Assembly (NCBI GenBank): GCA_030653505.1
Contig: JAURZK010000113.1
Location: forward strand, 1-64,000
Reading direction: 5' to 3'
Length of the DNA stretch: 64,000 nt
From: Rubrivivax sp.
GTDB lineage: Bacteria; Pseudomonadota; Gammaproteobacteria; Burkholderiales; Burkholderiaceae_C
Under the pieces are notes generated by a model. It was not told the DNA's origin and ran no database searches. It saw only the letters and a program-made list of their open reading frames with translations. A program made the position numbers and the translations under genes. Shown here one piece after another: positions 52,841 to 63,266 of this stretch (within the stretch, counting starts at the first letter, position 1; every line of letters starts with the position of its first letter).

Positions 52841-54280
52841 TCAATCCTCCAGAACCCAGGTGTCCTTGGTGCCACCGCCCTGCGACGAATTGACCACCAG
52901 CGAACCTTCCTTCAGCGCCACCCGGGTCAGACCACCCGGCACGGTCTGCACGTCCTTGCCGGAACTGAGCACGTAGGGCCGCAGGTCGATGTGGCGCGGC
53001 GCGATGCCCCTGTCGACGAAGGTGGGGCAGGTGCTGAGCGACAGCGTGGGCTGTGCGATGTAGTTGTCGGGCCGCGCCTTCACCACGGCCTTGAACTCGG
53101 CGATCTCGGCCTTCGTCGCCGCCGGCCCCACCAGCATGCCGTAGCCACCGGCGCCATGCACTTCCTTGACCACCAGCTCGGGCATGTGGCCGAGCACGTA
53201 GGCCAGGTCGTCCTTCTCGCGGCACAGGTAGGTGGGCACGTTGTTGAGGATGGGCTTCTCGCCGAGGTAGAACTCGATCATCCTCGGCACGTAGGGATAG
53301 ATGCTCTTGTCGTCGGCGATGCCGGTGCCCACCGCGTTGGACAGCGTGATGTTGCCGGCGCGGTAGACGTCCAGCAGCCCCTCGCAGCCCAGTGTGCTGT
53401 CGGCGCGGAAGTGCTTGGGGTCGAGAAAGTCGTCGTCGACGCGCCGGTAGATGACGTCGACACGCCGCGGGCCCTGCGTCGTGCGCATGTAGACGTAGCC
53501 GTCCTTGACGAAGAGGTCCTGGCCCTCGACGAGTTCGACGCCCATCTGCTGCGCCAGGAAGGCGTGCTCGAAGTAGGCGCTGTTGTACATGCCGGGCGTC
53601 AGCACCACCACGGTGGGCTCGTTGACGCCGGCCGGCGCCACGGCGCGCAGCGTCTCGAGCAGCAGGTCGGGGTAGTGGGCCACAGGCGCCACCCGGTGCA
53701 TGGCGAACAGGTCCGGGAAGAGCCGCATCATCATCTTGCGGTTCTCCAGCATGTAGCTCACGCCGCTGGGCACACGCAGGTTGTCCTCCAGCACGTAGTA
53801 GTCGCCAACCCCTTCGGCGTTGCCGACGCGCACGATGTCGACGCCCGAGATGTGCGAGTACACCTGCCCCGGCACGTCGACGTTCATCATCTCGGCGCGG
53901 AACTGCGTGTTCTTCAGCACCTGCTCGGTCGGCACGAGGCCGGCGCGCAGGATGTCCTGGTCGTGGTAGACGTCGTGGATGAAACGGTTCAGCGCCGTGA
54001 CGCGCTGGGCCAGGCCGGCTTCCATCGCCGCCCACTCCTGCTGCGGGATGACCCGCGGGATGAGGTCGAAGGGGATCAGCCGCTCGGTGCCGGCGCCGTC
54101 CTCGTCCTTCGCGCCGTAGACGGCGAAGGTGATGCCGACGCGACGGAAGATCATCTCGGCCTCTTCGCGCCGCGCCTGCATGGCCTCGCGCGGTTGGCGG
54201 TCGAGCCAGCGCTGGTAGATGCGGTACTGCGCGCGGATCTCGTGATCCGGCGTGTGCATTTCGTCGAAGGCCGGCTTCAT
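52841..54280 (-). CDS. circularly permuted type 2 ATP-grasp protein (COG2308 type)
   Basis: VVLTPGMYNSAYFEHAFLAQQMGVELVEGQDL, VVKEVHGAGGYGMLVGP. Confidence 0.92.
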   Translation of the reverse strand: MKPAFDEMHTPDHEIRAQYRIYQRWLDRQPREAMQARREEAEMIFRRVGITFAVYGAKDEDGAGTERLIPFDLIPRVIPQQEWAAMEAGLAQRVTALNRFIHDVYHDQDILRAGLVPTEQVLKNTQFRAEMMNVDVPGQVYSHISGVDIVRVGNAEGVGDYYVLEDNLRVPSGVSYMLENRKMMMRLFPDLFAMHRVAPVAHYPDLLLETLRAVAPAGVNEPTVVVLTPGMYNSAYFEHAFLAQQMGVELVEGQDLFVKDGYVYMRTTQGPRRVDVIYRRVDDDFLDPKHFRADSTLGCEGLLDVYRAGNITLSNAVGTGIADDKSIYPYVPRMIEFYLGEKPILNNVPTYLCREKDDLAYVLGHMPELVVKEVHGAGGYGMLVGPAATKAEIAEFKAVVKARPDNYIAQPTLSLSTCPTFVDRGIAPRHIDLRPYVLSSGKDVQTVPGGLTRVALKEGSLVVNSSQGGGTKDTWVLED

Positions 54281-54296
54281 GGTGTCTTGGGCTCCA

Positions 54297-55259
54297 TCAG
54301 GGCGTCTCTAGCAACTCGCGTTCCGGGTCGGTGCCCGCAGGCTCCAGCACGCGCGTGCGCACGGCCACGGTCAGGGTGTGGCCACCGCCGCCGCCGCGGA
54401 TGACGCCACGCAGCGGTGTGACATCGCCGAAATCACGCCCGACGGCCACACGCACGTGGCCACTGCCGGGAACGATGTCGTTGGTGGGGTCGAGGTCGAG
54501 CCAGCCTGCACTGGGCCCTTCAGCCGGCACACCGGGCGTGCCCGGGCACCACACCTGCACCCAGGCGTGCGAGGCGTCGGCGCCCTGCATCGTGCTGCCG
54601 TCCTCGGGTGCGTAGGTCAGCAGGTAGCCGCTGACGTAGCGCACCGGCAGGCCCAGCATGCGCATGGCGCCGGCCATCAGGTGGGCGAAGTCCTGGCAGA
54701 CACCACGCTTGTGCGCCCAGACCTCGGCCAGTGGGGTGTCGATCTCGGTGCTCTGGCTTTCGTAGCTGAAGTCGGCGTGCACGCGGTGCATCAACTCGAC
54801 CGCGGCCTCGGCCACCGGGCGGCCGGGGCGGAAGGACAGCGCCGCATAGCGGCGCAGCGGCGCCAGGCGCGGCACGTAGGGCGAAGGCAGCGCAAACTCC
54901 AGCGCGGGCTGGAATGGCGCCTGTGCCACGTAGCGCAGGCCTTCGGCCAACGGCTGCCAGGGCGGCGACGATGCCGCCTCCAAGCCCGAGAACCGCGGCA
55001 GCACACGTACCCGGCTGGTGGCGCGCACGTGCAGGCTGGTGTGCGGCTGGGCCAGGCTGAAGTGGCTGTCGGCGTTGCCCAGGGTGTCCAGGCCGTCTCG
55101 GCGGTGCCCGGGGGCGGGGTCGATGTCGAGCTCGAAGTCCAGCAGTTCCTGGTGCGCGTCGGACAGCGGCTGCAGGTGCGCCAGGTGCTGGGCCAGCGAG
55201 ACCGGCGCCGCGTAGTCGTAGCGCGTGTCGTGCGTGACTTCCAGCAGCATGAAGTCCAT
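54297..55259 (-). CDS. transglutaminase-like protein with N-terminal beta domain
   Basis: THDTRYDYAAPVSLAQHLAHLQPL; KRGVCQDFAHLMAGAMRMLGLPVRYVSGYLL; ASHAWVQVWCPG; GWLDLDPTND. Confidence 0.93.
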   Translation of the reverse strand: MDFMLLEVTHDTRYDYAAPVSLAQHLAHLQPLSDAHQELLDFELDIDPAPGHRRDGLDTLGNADSHFSLAQPHTSLHVRATSRVRVLPRFSGLEAASSPPWQPLAEGLRYVAQAPFQPALEFALPSPYVPRLAPLRRYAALSFRPGRPVAEAAVELMHRVHADFSYESQSTEIDTPLAEVWAHKRGVCQDFAHLMAGAMRMLGLPVRYVSGYLLTYAPEDGSTMQGADASHAWVQVWCPGTPGVPAEGPSAGWLDLDPTNDIVPGSGHVRVAVGRDFGDVTPLRGVIRGGGGGHTLTVAVRTRVLEPAGTDPERELLETP

Positions 55260-57850
55260 CACACCCTCTGGTCCACGCCCTGCGCCAGCGTGAAGTAGCG
55301 CTCGCCGACGCGGTCGGCCAGCGCCGCGGCGCGGTGGCCCAGCGTCACCGCCAGCGAACGCAGCGCCTGTGCGATGGCGGCTTCGTCGGCGCCGCGCAGC
55401 GACTCCAGCGTCAGCCCGGCGCCTTCGGCGGGCAGCAGGTCGAGCAGCGGCTGCTGCGCCTCGGGCGGGCCCGGCAGCTTGCCGATCTCGGTGCGCAGCC
55501 GGCGCAGCACGCCGGCGAAGGACCGCGGGATGGCGCTGTCCAGCACCACCATGTCGGCCAGCGCCAGCATGTCCTCGTGGCGCTGGTAGCGGGCGCGGAA
55601 GGTGATGATGCTGTCGAACAGCTCCAGCAGCAGGTCGATGCCGGCGGCGCTGCCGAGGGCCTGGTTCTCCAGGAAGATGCGCAGCCGGGTCGACACGGCG
55701 ATCAGGCGTTCGGTCAGGCGGCCCACGGTCATCAGGCGCCAGCCGTGGTCGCGCGTCATGCGGTCGCTCTGCGCGCCGGTCACCGCGGCCAGCTGCAGCG
55801 CCAGGCGGTCCAGCGCGGGCAGCACCAACGTGCGCGTGGGCAGTTCGCCAGAGGCAGTGGCCAGCGACTGGGCGAAACCCGCGCGCATGGCGCGGATCAG
55901 GCCCCAGTGCTCGGCCGACAGCCGCTCGCGCAGCGCCATCGAGGCGCGTTCCAGCGAAGCCAGGTTGAAGGCCACGCTGGCCGTGCCCTCGTTGGCATCC
56001 GTGCGGCCCATGCCGGCGAGCAACGCACGCTCGAACAGCGTGGTGCTCTGTGCCAGCGTGGGCACGCCGTGCGGCGCCAGGCCGACACGCACGCACAGCG
56101 CCGACAGCGCCTGCAGCACCTCGGGCGGCGCGTCGTTGTCGGCGTCGATGAGCAGCAGCGTGGCGCGCGCCAGGCGCACCAGCTGCTCGGTGCGCTCGGT
56201 GTAGCGGCCGAGCCAGAACAGGTTCTCGCCGGTGCGGCTGCTGACGGGCCGGCGGCGCTCGGCGATGTCGTCGACCTGCAGGCGCTGCGGCAGCATGCTG
56301 AAGGTGTCGACGGGGCCGTCGGTGAGCACCCAGGTATCGAGGCTGGAGCCACCGCGCTGCATGCTGACGCTGCCGTCTTCGCGTCGCGCCACGCGGGTCA
56401 TGCCACCCGGCAGCACGTGCCAGCGGCCGCCGCCGTCGGCGATCGCGTACACACGCACCATCGCAGGGCGCGGGCTGAGTGCGCCGTTGCCCCAGATCGG
56501 GGCACGCGAGAAGCGCAACCTGCCCTGCACCGTCCAGGCGTCGGGGTCGTCGTCGATGGCGGCCGACTGCGACTGGCGCAGCTGCGACGTCCGCCCACCT
56601 TCGGGGAAGGTGCTGCGCACGATCTTGTCGTCGAGGTCGTGGCGCACGTCGTCCCAGGCCGCCGCTTCGCCGCACCACCAGGTGGGCAACGAAGGCAGCA
56701 GCAGGGCCTCGCCGGTCAGCCGCTCGGCGATGCCGGGCATGAAACCCTGGATGGCGGGCGACTCGAGGAATGCGCTGCCCAGTGCGTTGGCCATCACCAC
56801 CGTGCCGGCGCGTGCGGCCTGCAGCAGGCCGGGCACGCCCAGGGCGCTGTCGGGCCGCAGTTCCAGCGGGTCGCAGAAGTCGTCGTCCAGCCGGCGCAGC
56901 AGGCCGTGCACGGGCTCCAGGCCTTCCACCGTCTTGAGATACAGGCGCTCGCCGCGCACGGTGAGGTCGCCGCCCTCGACCAGCGGCACGCCCAGGTAAC
57001 GCGCCAGGTAGGCATGCTCGAAGTAGGTTTCGCTGTAGGTGCCGGGCGTCAGCAGCACGACACGCGGCGCGCCGTCGCCCAGGCTGCGCGCCACCTCGCG
57101 CGCGGCCGCTTCCAGCGTGTCGAGCAGGCAGCGGTAGCTGCTGGCGATGCGCTGCACGTGCAGGTCGCGGAAGGCCTCGGGGAACTCGCGTGTGGCGACG
57201 AGCCGGTTGTGCATCACGTAGCCCAGCCCCGAAGGGCCCTGCGTTCGCTGCGCCACCTGCCACCAGCGACCGTCGGGGCCCCGCGCCAGGTCGAAGGCCG
57301 CGATGTAGAGGTGCATGCCCAGCGGCGGCGTGACGCCGATCATCTGACGCAGCCAGCCCGGGTGACGCAGCAGCAGCGCCGGCGGCAGCAGGCCTTCTTG
57401 CAGCAGGTGCTGGGGGCCGTAGAGGTCGGTCAGCATGCGCTGCAGCAGTTCGGCGCGCTGCATCACACCCGCTTCGATGCCGGCCCACTCTGCAGGCTCG
57501 ATCAGCAGCGGCAGCAGTTCCAGCGACCAGGCGCGCGCCGCGGCGCCCACCTTGGGGTCGTCGCTGAAGACGTTGTGCGTGACGCCGTCCATCTGGATGC
57601 GCAGCGCCACCTGGCCGACACGGCGGTCGAGCTCGTCGGCCAGCTCGGTGCCGGCCGCTGGCGCCGGCAGCGCCAGCGCAAAACGCCGCCAGGCGTCGCG
57701 CAGCGTGCCGTCGGGTTCACGCAGCTCGTCCCACACGCCCGCCTCGGCCGGCAGGGCACGTGAACTCAGCGTGTGCAACGCCGCCTCGCCGATGCCCGGC
57801 GCGGCCTCGAAAGGCAGCGAGCTCTGCGACTGGGTCTGCAACTGCGCCAT
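55259..57850 (-). CDS. circularly permuted ATP-grasp fused to alpha-E domain
   Basis: VVLLTPGTYSETYFEHAYLARYLGVPLVEGGDL then ENLFWLGRYTERTEQLVRLARATL. Confidence 0.92.
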   Translation of the reverse strand: MAQLQTQSQSSLPFEAAPGIGEAALHTLSSRALPAEAGVWDELREPDGTLRDAWRRFALALPAPAAGTELADELDRRVGQVALRIQMDGVTHNVFSDDPKVGAAARAWSLELLPLLIEPAEWAGIEAGVMQRAELLQRMLTDLYGPQHLLQEGLLPPALLLRHPGWLRQMIGVTPPLGMHLYIAAFDLARGPDGRWWQVAQRTQGPSGLGYVMHNRLVATREFPEAFRDLHVQRIASSYRCLLDTLEAAAREVARSLGDGAPRVVLLTPGTYSETYFEHAYLARYLGVPLVEGGDLTVRGERLYLKTVEGLEPVHGLLRRLDDDFCDPLELRPDSALGVPGLLQAARAGTVVMANALGSAFLESPAIQGFMPGIAERLTGEALLLPSLPTWWCGEAAAWDDVRHDLDDKIVRSTFPEGGRTSQLRQSQSAAIDDDPDAWTVQGRLRFSRAPIWGNGALSPRPAMVRVYAIADGGGRWHVLPGGMTRVARREDGSVSMQRGGSSLDTWVLTDGPVDTFSMLPQRLQVDDIAERRRPVSSRTGENLFWLGRYTERTEQLVRLARATLLLIDADNDAPPEVLQALSALCVRVGLAPHGVPTLAQSTTLFERALLAGMGRTDANEGTASVAFNLASLERASMALRERLSAEHWGLIRAMRAGFAQSLATASGELPTRTLVLPALDRLALQLAAVTGAQSDRMTRDHGWRLMTVGRLTERLIAVSTRLRIFLENQALGSAAGIDLLLELFDSIITFRARYQRHEDMLALADMVVLDSAIPRSFAGVLRRLRTEIGKLPGPPEAQQPLLDLLPAEGAGLTLESLRGADEAAIAQALRSLAVTLGHRAAALADRVGERYFTLAQGVDQRV

Positions 57851-57873
57851 GGAGCCCGTGATCACCCGGCCGT

Positions 57874-60800
57874 TCAGACCCGCAGGTCCATCGTGAACGG
57901 ATGCTCCAGGCTGGGCGCCGCCGCCTGAACGTCGATCGCTCCCGGCGTGTGGCCGAAGCGGAAGAAGCGCGACAGGCGTCGGCTCTCGGCCTCGTAGCTG
58001 TTAACCGGGAACGTCTCGTGGCTGCGACCGCCCGGGTGGGCCACGTGATAGCGGCAGCCGCCCATGCTGCGTCCTTTGCCCTGTGCTTGCCAGGTGTCCA
58101 CGAGATCGATGGTCAGTGGCGCGTGCACCTTGATCGTCGGGTGCAGGGCCGAAGGCGGCTGCCAGGCGCGGTAGCGCACGCCGCCGACAAATTCACCCTG
58201 GCGCCCCGTGGGCTGCAGCGGCAGCGCGCGGCCGTTGACGGTGACGACATGGCGGTTGCCGTTCAGCCCGGTGGCCTTGACCTCCAGCCTTTCCAGCGAC
58301 GAATCGACGTAGCGCACCGTGCCGCCCACCGAACCCTCTTCACCCATCACGTGCCAGGGCTCGAGTGCGCTGCGCAGCGTGAGCTCGACCCCCCCCACCG
58401 CGATGTCGCCGATGATCGGGAAGCGGAAGGCGAAGTGCGGCGCGAACCAGGCCGGGTCGAAGTTGAAGCCGGCGGCGTTCAGGTCGGCAATGACGTCGTC
58501 GAAGTCGATCTGCACGAAGGTGGGCAGCAGGAAACGGTCGTGCAGGCTGGTGCCCCAGCGGGTCAGCCGCGTCGCGCCGCGGCCGCGGTAGGGCTCCTTC
58601 CAGAACCAGGCCAGCAGCGAACGCAGCAGCAGCTGCTGCGCCAGGCTCATGCGCGCGTGCGGCGGCATCTCGAAGGCACGCAACTCCAGCAGGCCCAGGC
58701 GGCCCGTGGGGCCGTCGGGCGAGTAGAGCTTGTCGATGCAGAACTCGCTGCGGTGGGTGTTGCCCGTCACGTCCACCAGCAGGTTGCGCAGCGTGCGGTC
58801 GACGACCCACGGCGGCACATTGCCATACAGGCCCAGCTGGCGTTCCAGTTCGTTCAGGCCGATCTCGACTTCGTAGACCTGGTCGCCGCGCGCCTCGTCG
58901 AAACGTGGCGCCTGGCTCGTCGGGCCGATGAACATGCCGCTGAACAGGTAGCTCAGCGAAGGGTGGTTGTGCCAGTAGGTGATGAGGCTGGCCAGCAGGT
59001 CGGGCCGGCGCAGGAAGGGGCTGTCGGCCGGCGTGGCGCCGCCGAGCACGAAGTGGTTGCCGCCACCCGTGCCCGTGTGGCGGCCGTCGAGCATGAACTT
59101 CTCGGTCGACAGGCGTGTCTGGTGCGCGGCCTCGTAGAGGAATTCGGTGTGGTCGACGAGCTCGGCCCAGTTGTGCGCGGGGTGGATGTTGACCTCGATG
59201 ACCCCCGGGTCGGGCGTGACCGCGAGTGTCTTCAGCCGCGGGTCTCGCGGCGGTGGGTAGCCCTCGATGACGATCTTCATCGCCAGTTCGGCGCAGGTGG
59301 CCTCGAGCGCGGCCACGAGCTCGAGGTAGTCCTCCAGGTGCTTCAGCGGCGGCATGAAGATGTAGAGCACGCCGCTCTTGCCGCCGTGCTCCTCTTCGGC
59401 CTTCGGGCCGTTACCACGCTGCGGGTCGCGTACTTCCACGCACAGCGCGGTGCGAGTGAGTTCACCGGCCGACTCGAAGCGCCCGGGCATGACCAGCGGG
59501 TCGCGCGGGAAGGGCGTGACGGGGTCGTGTTCGGTGGCCACGCGGTCGAGGCCGGCACCGGTGCGGCCGTCGCTTGCCAGCCCGGCCACGACGCCATGGC
59601 CCAGCAGGCCGGCGCCGGTAGCGCTACCCGCGTCAGCGCCGAAACCGTCGTGATCCAGGCCGCCTTCGCCCAGGCGGTCTTCACCCTGGCCCGACCCACC
59701 GCCGACCGGGCGCTGCAGCGCCTGCTGCATGCGCAGAACCGAAGCCGAGGGCAAGGTGGCCTGCGGTGCAAACGGGTCCTGCGCCAAGGTCCACGGCAGG
59801 TCCTCCTTGGCCGCCCAGGCTTGCGAGTCCAGCGGCAGTCGCCAGCCCATGGGCGAGTCGCCCGGAATCAGGAACAGTCGGTCGTCGCGCACGAACCAGG
59901 GGCCGGTCACCCAGGCCGGGCCGGCCGTGCTGGCCTGCCACTCGCGCTTCAGCGGCAGCACGTGGCCCACGGTGGCGTCCAGCCCCTGTGTGAAGACGCG
60001 GCGCAGGCGCGCGCGTTCGAGCTCGTCGTCGAGCCGCGCGTCGAAGGGGTCGACGTTCACCGGCAGCCGGCGTTCGCGCCACAGGTAGTAGTAGGTGTCC
60101 TCGTAGGCCGGCTGGACGAAGGACGTGTCCAGGCCCAGGCGGCGCGTCAGCGTGTGCAGGAAGGTCTTGGCATCGTCGGCGGTGTAGTGGTAGGTCTCGC
60201 GTTCGTCGGCGAAGAGGCCGGGGTCGCTCCAGCAGGGCTGGCCGTCGGCGCGCCAGCAGATGGAAAGCGACCAGCGCGGCAGCTGTTCGCCCGGGTACCA
60301 CTTGCCCTGTCCGAAGTGCAGGAAGGCGCCCTGGCCGTACTTGGCCGCCAGCTTGTGCACCAGCGCCGTGGCCAGGCCGCGCTTGGTGGGGCCCAGCGCG
60401 TCGGTGTTCCACTCGGCGGCGTCGCGGTCATCCACCGCCACGAAGGTGGGCTCGCCGCCTTGCGTCAGGCGCACATCCTGCGCTTCGAGCCTGGCGTCGA
60501 CCTCGTGGCCCAGCGCCTCGATGGCGCGCCACTGTGCGTCGCTGTAGGGCAGCGTGACGCGTGGCGATTCGTAGATGCGCGTCACCTCCATGTGGTGCGA
60601 GAACGTGACCTCGCACTCGTCCACCGCACCACTCACCGGCGCGGCGGTGCTGGGTTCGGGCGTGCAGGCCACGGGGATGTGGCCTTCACCGGCGAGCAGG
60701 CCGCTGGTCGGGTCCAGTCCTATCCAGCCGGCGCCCGGCAGGTAGACCTCGCACCAGGCGTGCAGGTCGGTGAAGTCGTGTTCGGCACCACTGGGGCCGT

Positions 60801-61455
60801 CCAGGCTCTTCACGTCGGGCTTGAGCTGGATGAGGTAACCGGAGACGAAGCGCGCCGCCAGTCCCAGATGACGCAAGGTCTGCACCAACAGCCAGCCGGT
60901 GTCGCGGCAGGAGCCGCTGGCGTTGGTGAGTGTGGTCTCGGGCGTCTGCACACCCGGCTCCATGCGGATGAGGTAGCTGATCTCGTGCTGCAGGCGCTGG
61001 TTGATGCCGACCAGGAAGTCGATGGTGCGCTGCGTTTCGAGTGACACGCTCTCGACGAAGGCCTTGAAGCGCGGCGTGGACTCGGACAGGGGCGTCTTGG
61101 CCAGGTAGGGCACGAGGTCGAGCGCGGCGTCCTCGGCGTAGCTGAAGGGGAAGTTCTCGGCCTCGGGTTCGAGGAAGAAGTCGAAGGGGTTCAGCACCGA
61201 CATCTCGGCCACGAGGTCGACCGTGACCTTGAACTCGCGTGTCATCTCGGGGAAAACGAGGCGCGCCGCGTAGTTGGCGAAGGGGTCCTGCTGCCAGTTG
61301 ATGAAGTGCCCGGCGGGCTCGACACGCAGCGAGTAGCTCAGGATACGGGTGCGGCAATGCGGCGCCGGGCGCAGGCGCACCACCTGGGGGCCGAGGGTGA
61401 CGCGGCGGTCGTAGCGGTAATGCGTGACGTGGTTCAGCGCGACATGGATGGACAC
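57874..61455 (-). CDS. transglutaminase-DUF2126 (putative amidoligase) fusion protein
   Basis: TG core GSCRDTGWLLVQTLRHLGLAARFVSGYLIQL...LHAWCEVYLPGAGWIGLDPTSG; C-terminal DUF2126-type HTGTGGGNHFVLGG...HNHPSLSYLFSGMFIGPTSQAPR. Confidence 0.93.
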   Translation of the reverse strand: MSIHVALNHVTHYRYDRRVTLGPQVVRLRPAPHCRTRILSYSLRVEPAGHFINWQQDPFANYAARLVFPEMTREFKVTVDLVAEMSVLNPFDFFLEPEAENFPFSYAEDAALDLVPYLAKTPLSESTPRFKAFVESVSLETQRTIDFLVGINQRLQHEISYLIRMEPGVQTPETTLTNASGSCRDTGWLLVQTLRHLGLAARFVSGYLIQLKPDVKSLDGPSGAEHDFTDLHAWCEVYLPGAGWIGLDPTSGLLAGEGHIPVACTPEPSTAAPVSGAVDECEVTFSHHMEVTRIYESPRVTLPYSDAQWRAIEALGHEVDARLEAQDVRLTQGGEPTFVAVDDRDAAEWNTDALGPTKRGLATALVHKLAAKYGQGAFLHFGQGKWYPGEQLPRWSLSICWRADGQPCWSDPGLFADERETYHYTADDAKTFLHTLTRRLGLDTSFVQPAYEDTYYYLWRERRLPVNVDPFDARLDDELERARLRRVFTQGLDATVGHVLPLKREWQASTAGPAWVTGPWFVRDDRLFLIPGDSPMGWRLPLDSQAWAAKEDLPWTLAQDPFAPQATLPSASVLRMQQALQRPVGGGSGQGEDRLGEGGLDHDGFGADAGSATGAGLLGHGVVAGLASDGRTGAGLDRVATEHDPVTPFPRDPLVMPGRFESAGELTRTALCVEVRDPQRGNGPKAEEEHGGKSGVLYIFMPPLKHLEDYLELVAALEATCAELAMKIVIEGYPPPRDPRLKTLAVTPDPGVIEVNIHPAHNWAELVDHTEFLYEAAHQTRLSTEKFMLDGRHTGTGGGNHFVLGGATPADSPFLRRPDLLASLITYWHNHPSLSYLFSGMFIGPTSQAPRFDEARGDQVYEVEIGLNELERQLGLYGNVPPWVVDRTLRNLLVDVTGNTHRSEFCIDKLYSPDGPTGRLGLLELRAFEMPPHARMSLAQQLLLRSLLAWFWKEPYRGRGATRLTRWGTSLHDRFLLPTFVQIDFDDVIADLNAAGFNFDPAWFAPHFAFRFPIIGDIAVGGVELTLRSALEPWHVMGEEGSVGGTVRYVDSSLERLEVKATGLNGNRHVVTVNGRALPLQPTGRQGEFVGGVRYRAWQPPSALHPTIKVHAPLTIDLVDTWQAQGKGRSMGGCRYHVAHPGGRSHETFPVNSYEAESRRLSRFFRFGHTPGAIDVQAAAPSLEHPFTMDLRV

Positions 61456-61545
61456 GGGGAGAGGCTCCTGGGCTTTCGGGGATCGGCCTGGGCTTCTTGC
61501 AAGCGGCGGGCCACCTGAGGTCGCGTGAGGTTGCGGTACGTGCCT

Positions 61546-63261
61546 TCAGGGCGCTGCCACCGCGTCATTTGGGTGTCGATGATGCCAGTAACGCCTGGCA
61601 ACATCGCGCGCGCACAGGCCCGGCGCAGGCGCCTTGGTGTCGGCGGGCGCCCGCCCCATTGCCGGCGAGGACCACGCGCCGCAGCGGTCGCTGCGCACGA
61701 CGGTGATGCCGCGGTCGGCATAACGCGCCAGCACGGGCGGCGCCGGATGGCCGAAGCGGCTGCGGTAGGCCGCCTGCACGACGGCCACGCCGGGCTGCAC
61801 GGCGTCGAGGAAGGCGGCGGTGGACGAGGTCTTGCTGCCGTGGTGAGGTACCAGCAGCACGTCGCTGCGAAGCATGCCGGCATCACGCCGCAGCAACGCG
61901 GTCTCCTGCGCCGCCTCGATGTCGCCGGTGAGCAGCGCGCTGGCGCCATCGGCCGCCTGCACACGCAGCACGCAGCTCAGCGCGTTGGGCTTGTGCGGCA
62001 GCGCCGGGTCCTGCGTGGTGGGGTGTAGCAGCTCGAAGGCCACGCCGTCCCAATGCCAGCGCTGGCCCGCGACGCAGGGGACGTGCGGCAGGCCGCGCTG
62101 CGTCGCTGCCTGCCGCAAGGGGTGGTCCTCGGCCAGTGAACTGGAAAGTGCCGCCACCGGCATGCCGGCGAGCAGCGTCGCGGCACCGCCGACGTGGTCG
62201 CTGTCGCGGTGGCTGAGCATCAGCAGGTCGACCCGTGTCTCGCCGCGCACCCGCAGCAAAGGCAGCAGCACACGTCCGCCGGCGTCGGCCTCGGGCGTGT
62301 AGGCCGGGCCCGTGTCGTAGACGAGCAGGTGGCGCCGGGTGCGCACCAGCACCGCCGTGCCCTGGCCGACATCGGCAGCGACCAGTTCGAACTGCCCCTG
62401 CGGCGGGCGCTCGACCGGTGGCGCGAGCAAGGGCAGCGCCAGCGGCAGGGTCATCAGGCGCATTCGCCACGGCAGCGGCAGCACCGCCAGCGCACCGGCC
62501 ACCAGGCCGCAGGCCACGGCCCAGGGTGGCGCGGCCGCGGCCGACCACAGCGCCAGCGGCAGGCCGGCCAGCGCCTGCAGCACAAGCGTGAGGCCCTGCA
62601 CCAGCACGGCAGACACGTTCCACAGTGGCGGCAGCAGCACGCCCAGCATGGCCAGCGGCACGACGAGCAGGGTGACCAGCGGTATCGCCAGCAGGTTGGC
62701 GACGAAGCCGACGATCGAGATCTGCTGGAAGAAGACCAGCGTCAGCGGCGCCAGCCCGACGGTGGCCACGGCCTGGGTGCGCAGGCCGTCGCGCAGCGCC
62801 TGCGCCGCACGCGCGCGCCAGCGGGTCGCCGCGGGCGCCAGCCGCTGCGCCGGCTCGGCCGCCACCAGCAACGCCACGGCGACGAAGGACAGCCAGAAGC
62901 CCGGCTGCAGCATCGCCCAGGGGTCGCCCACCGTGACCGCCAGCGCGGCGGACAGCAGCACGGCCGGCAGCGGCCAGCGCAGCCCCGCGCTGCGCAGTGC
63001 CACGACGACGGCGATCATGCCCACCGTGCGCTGCGCCGGCACACCCCAGCCCGCCAGCAGCGCGTAGCCTGCGGCCGACAGCAGCCCGCCCCAGCGCGCC
63101 GCCTGCGGTGCGGGCAGCAGCAGCGGCAGCCGCCGGTGGCGGCGCCACAGCCAGCCGACGATGCCCCCGGCCAGCCAGGCGAACATGGTGACGTGCAGGC
63201 CCGAGATGCTCATCAGGTGCGAAACGCCCGTGATGCGGAAGAGCTCCCAGCCAGCGCGGTC
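61546..63261 (-). pseudogene. comEC: ComEC/Rec2 competence protein, N-terminally truncated
   Basis: DRAGWELFRITGVSHLMSISGLHVTMFAWLAG competence domain plus C-terminal metallo-beta-lactamase-like domain (LLMLSHRDSDHVGG, LLVPHHGSKTSS); frame hits TAG at 63265-63267 and N-terminal part is missing. Confidence 0.85.
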
Positions 63262-63266
63262 TGGCT

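Noticed and set aside
57901-61044. 1047-aa plus-strand ORF opposite the TG-DUF2126 gene
   Set aside because: Antisense shadow ORF typical of high GC; composition (QRG/AVD/HHQ-rich) has no domain and the minus strand encodes a clear protein.
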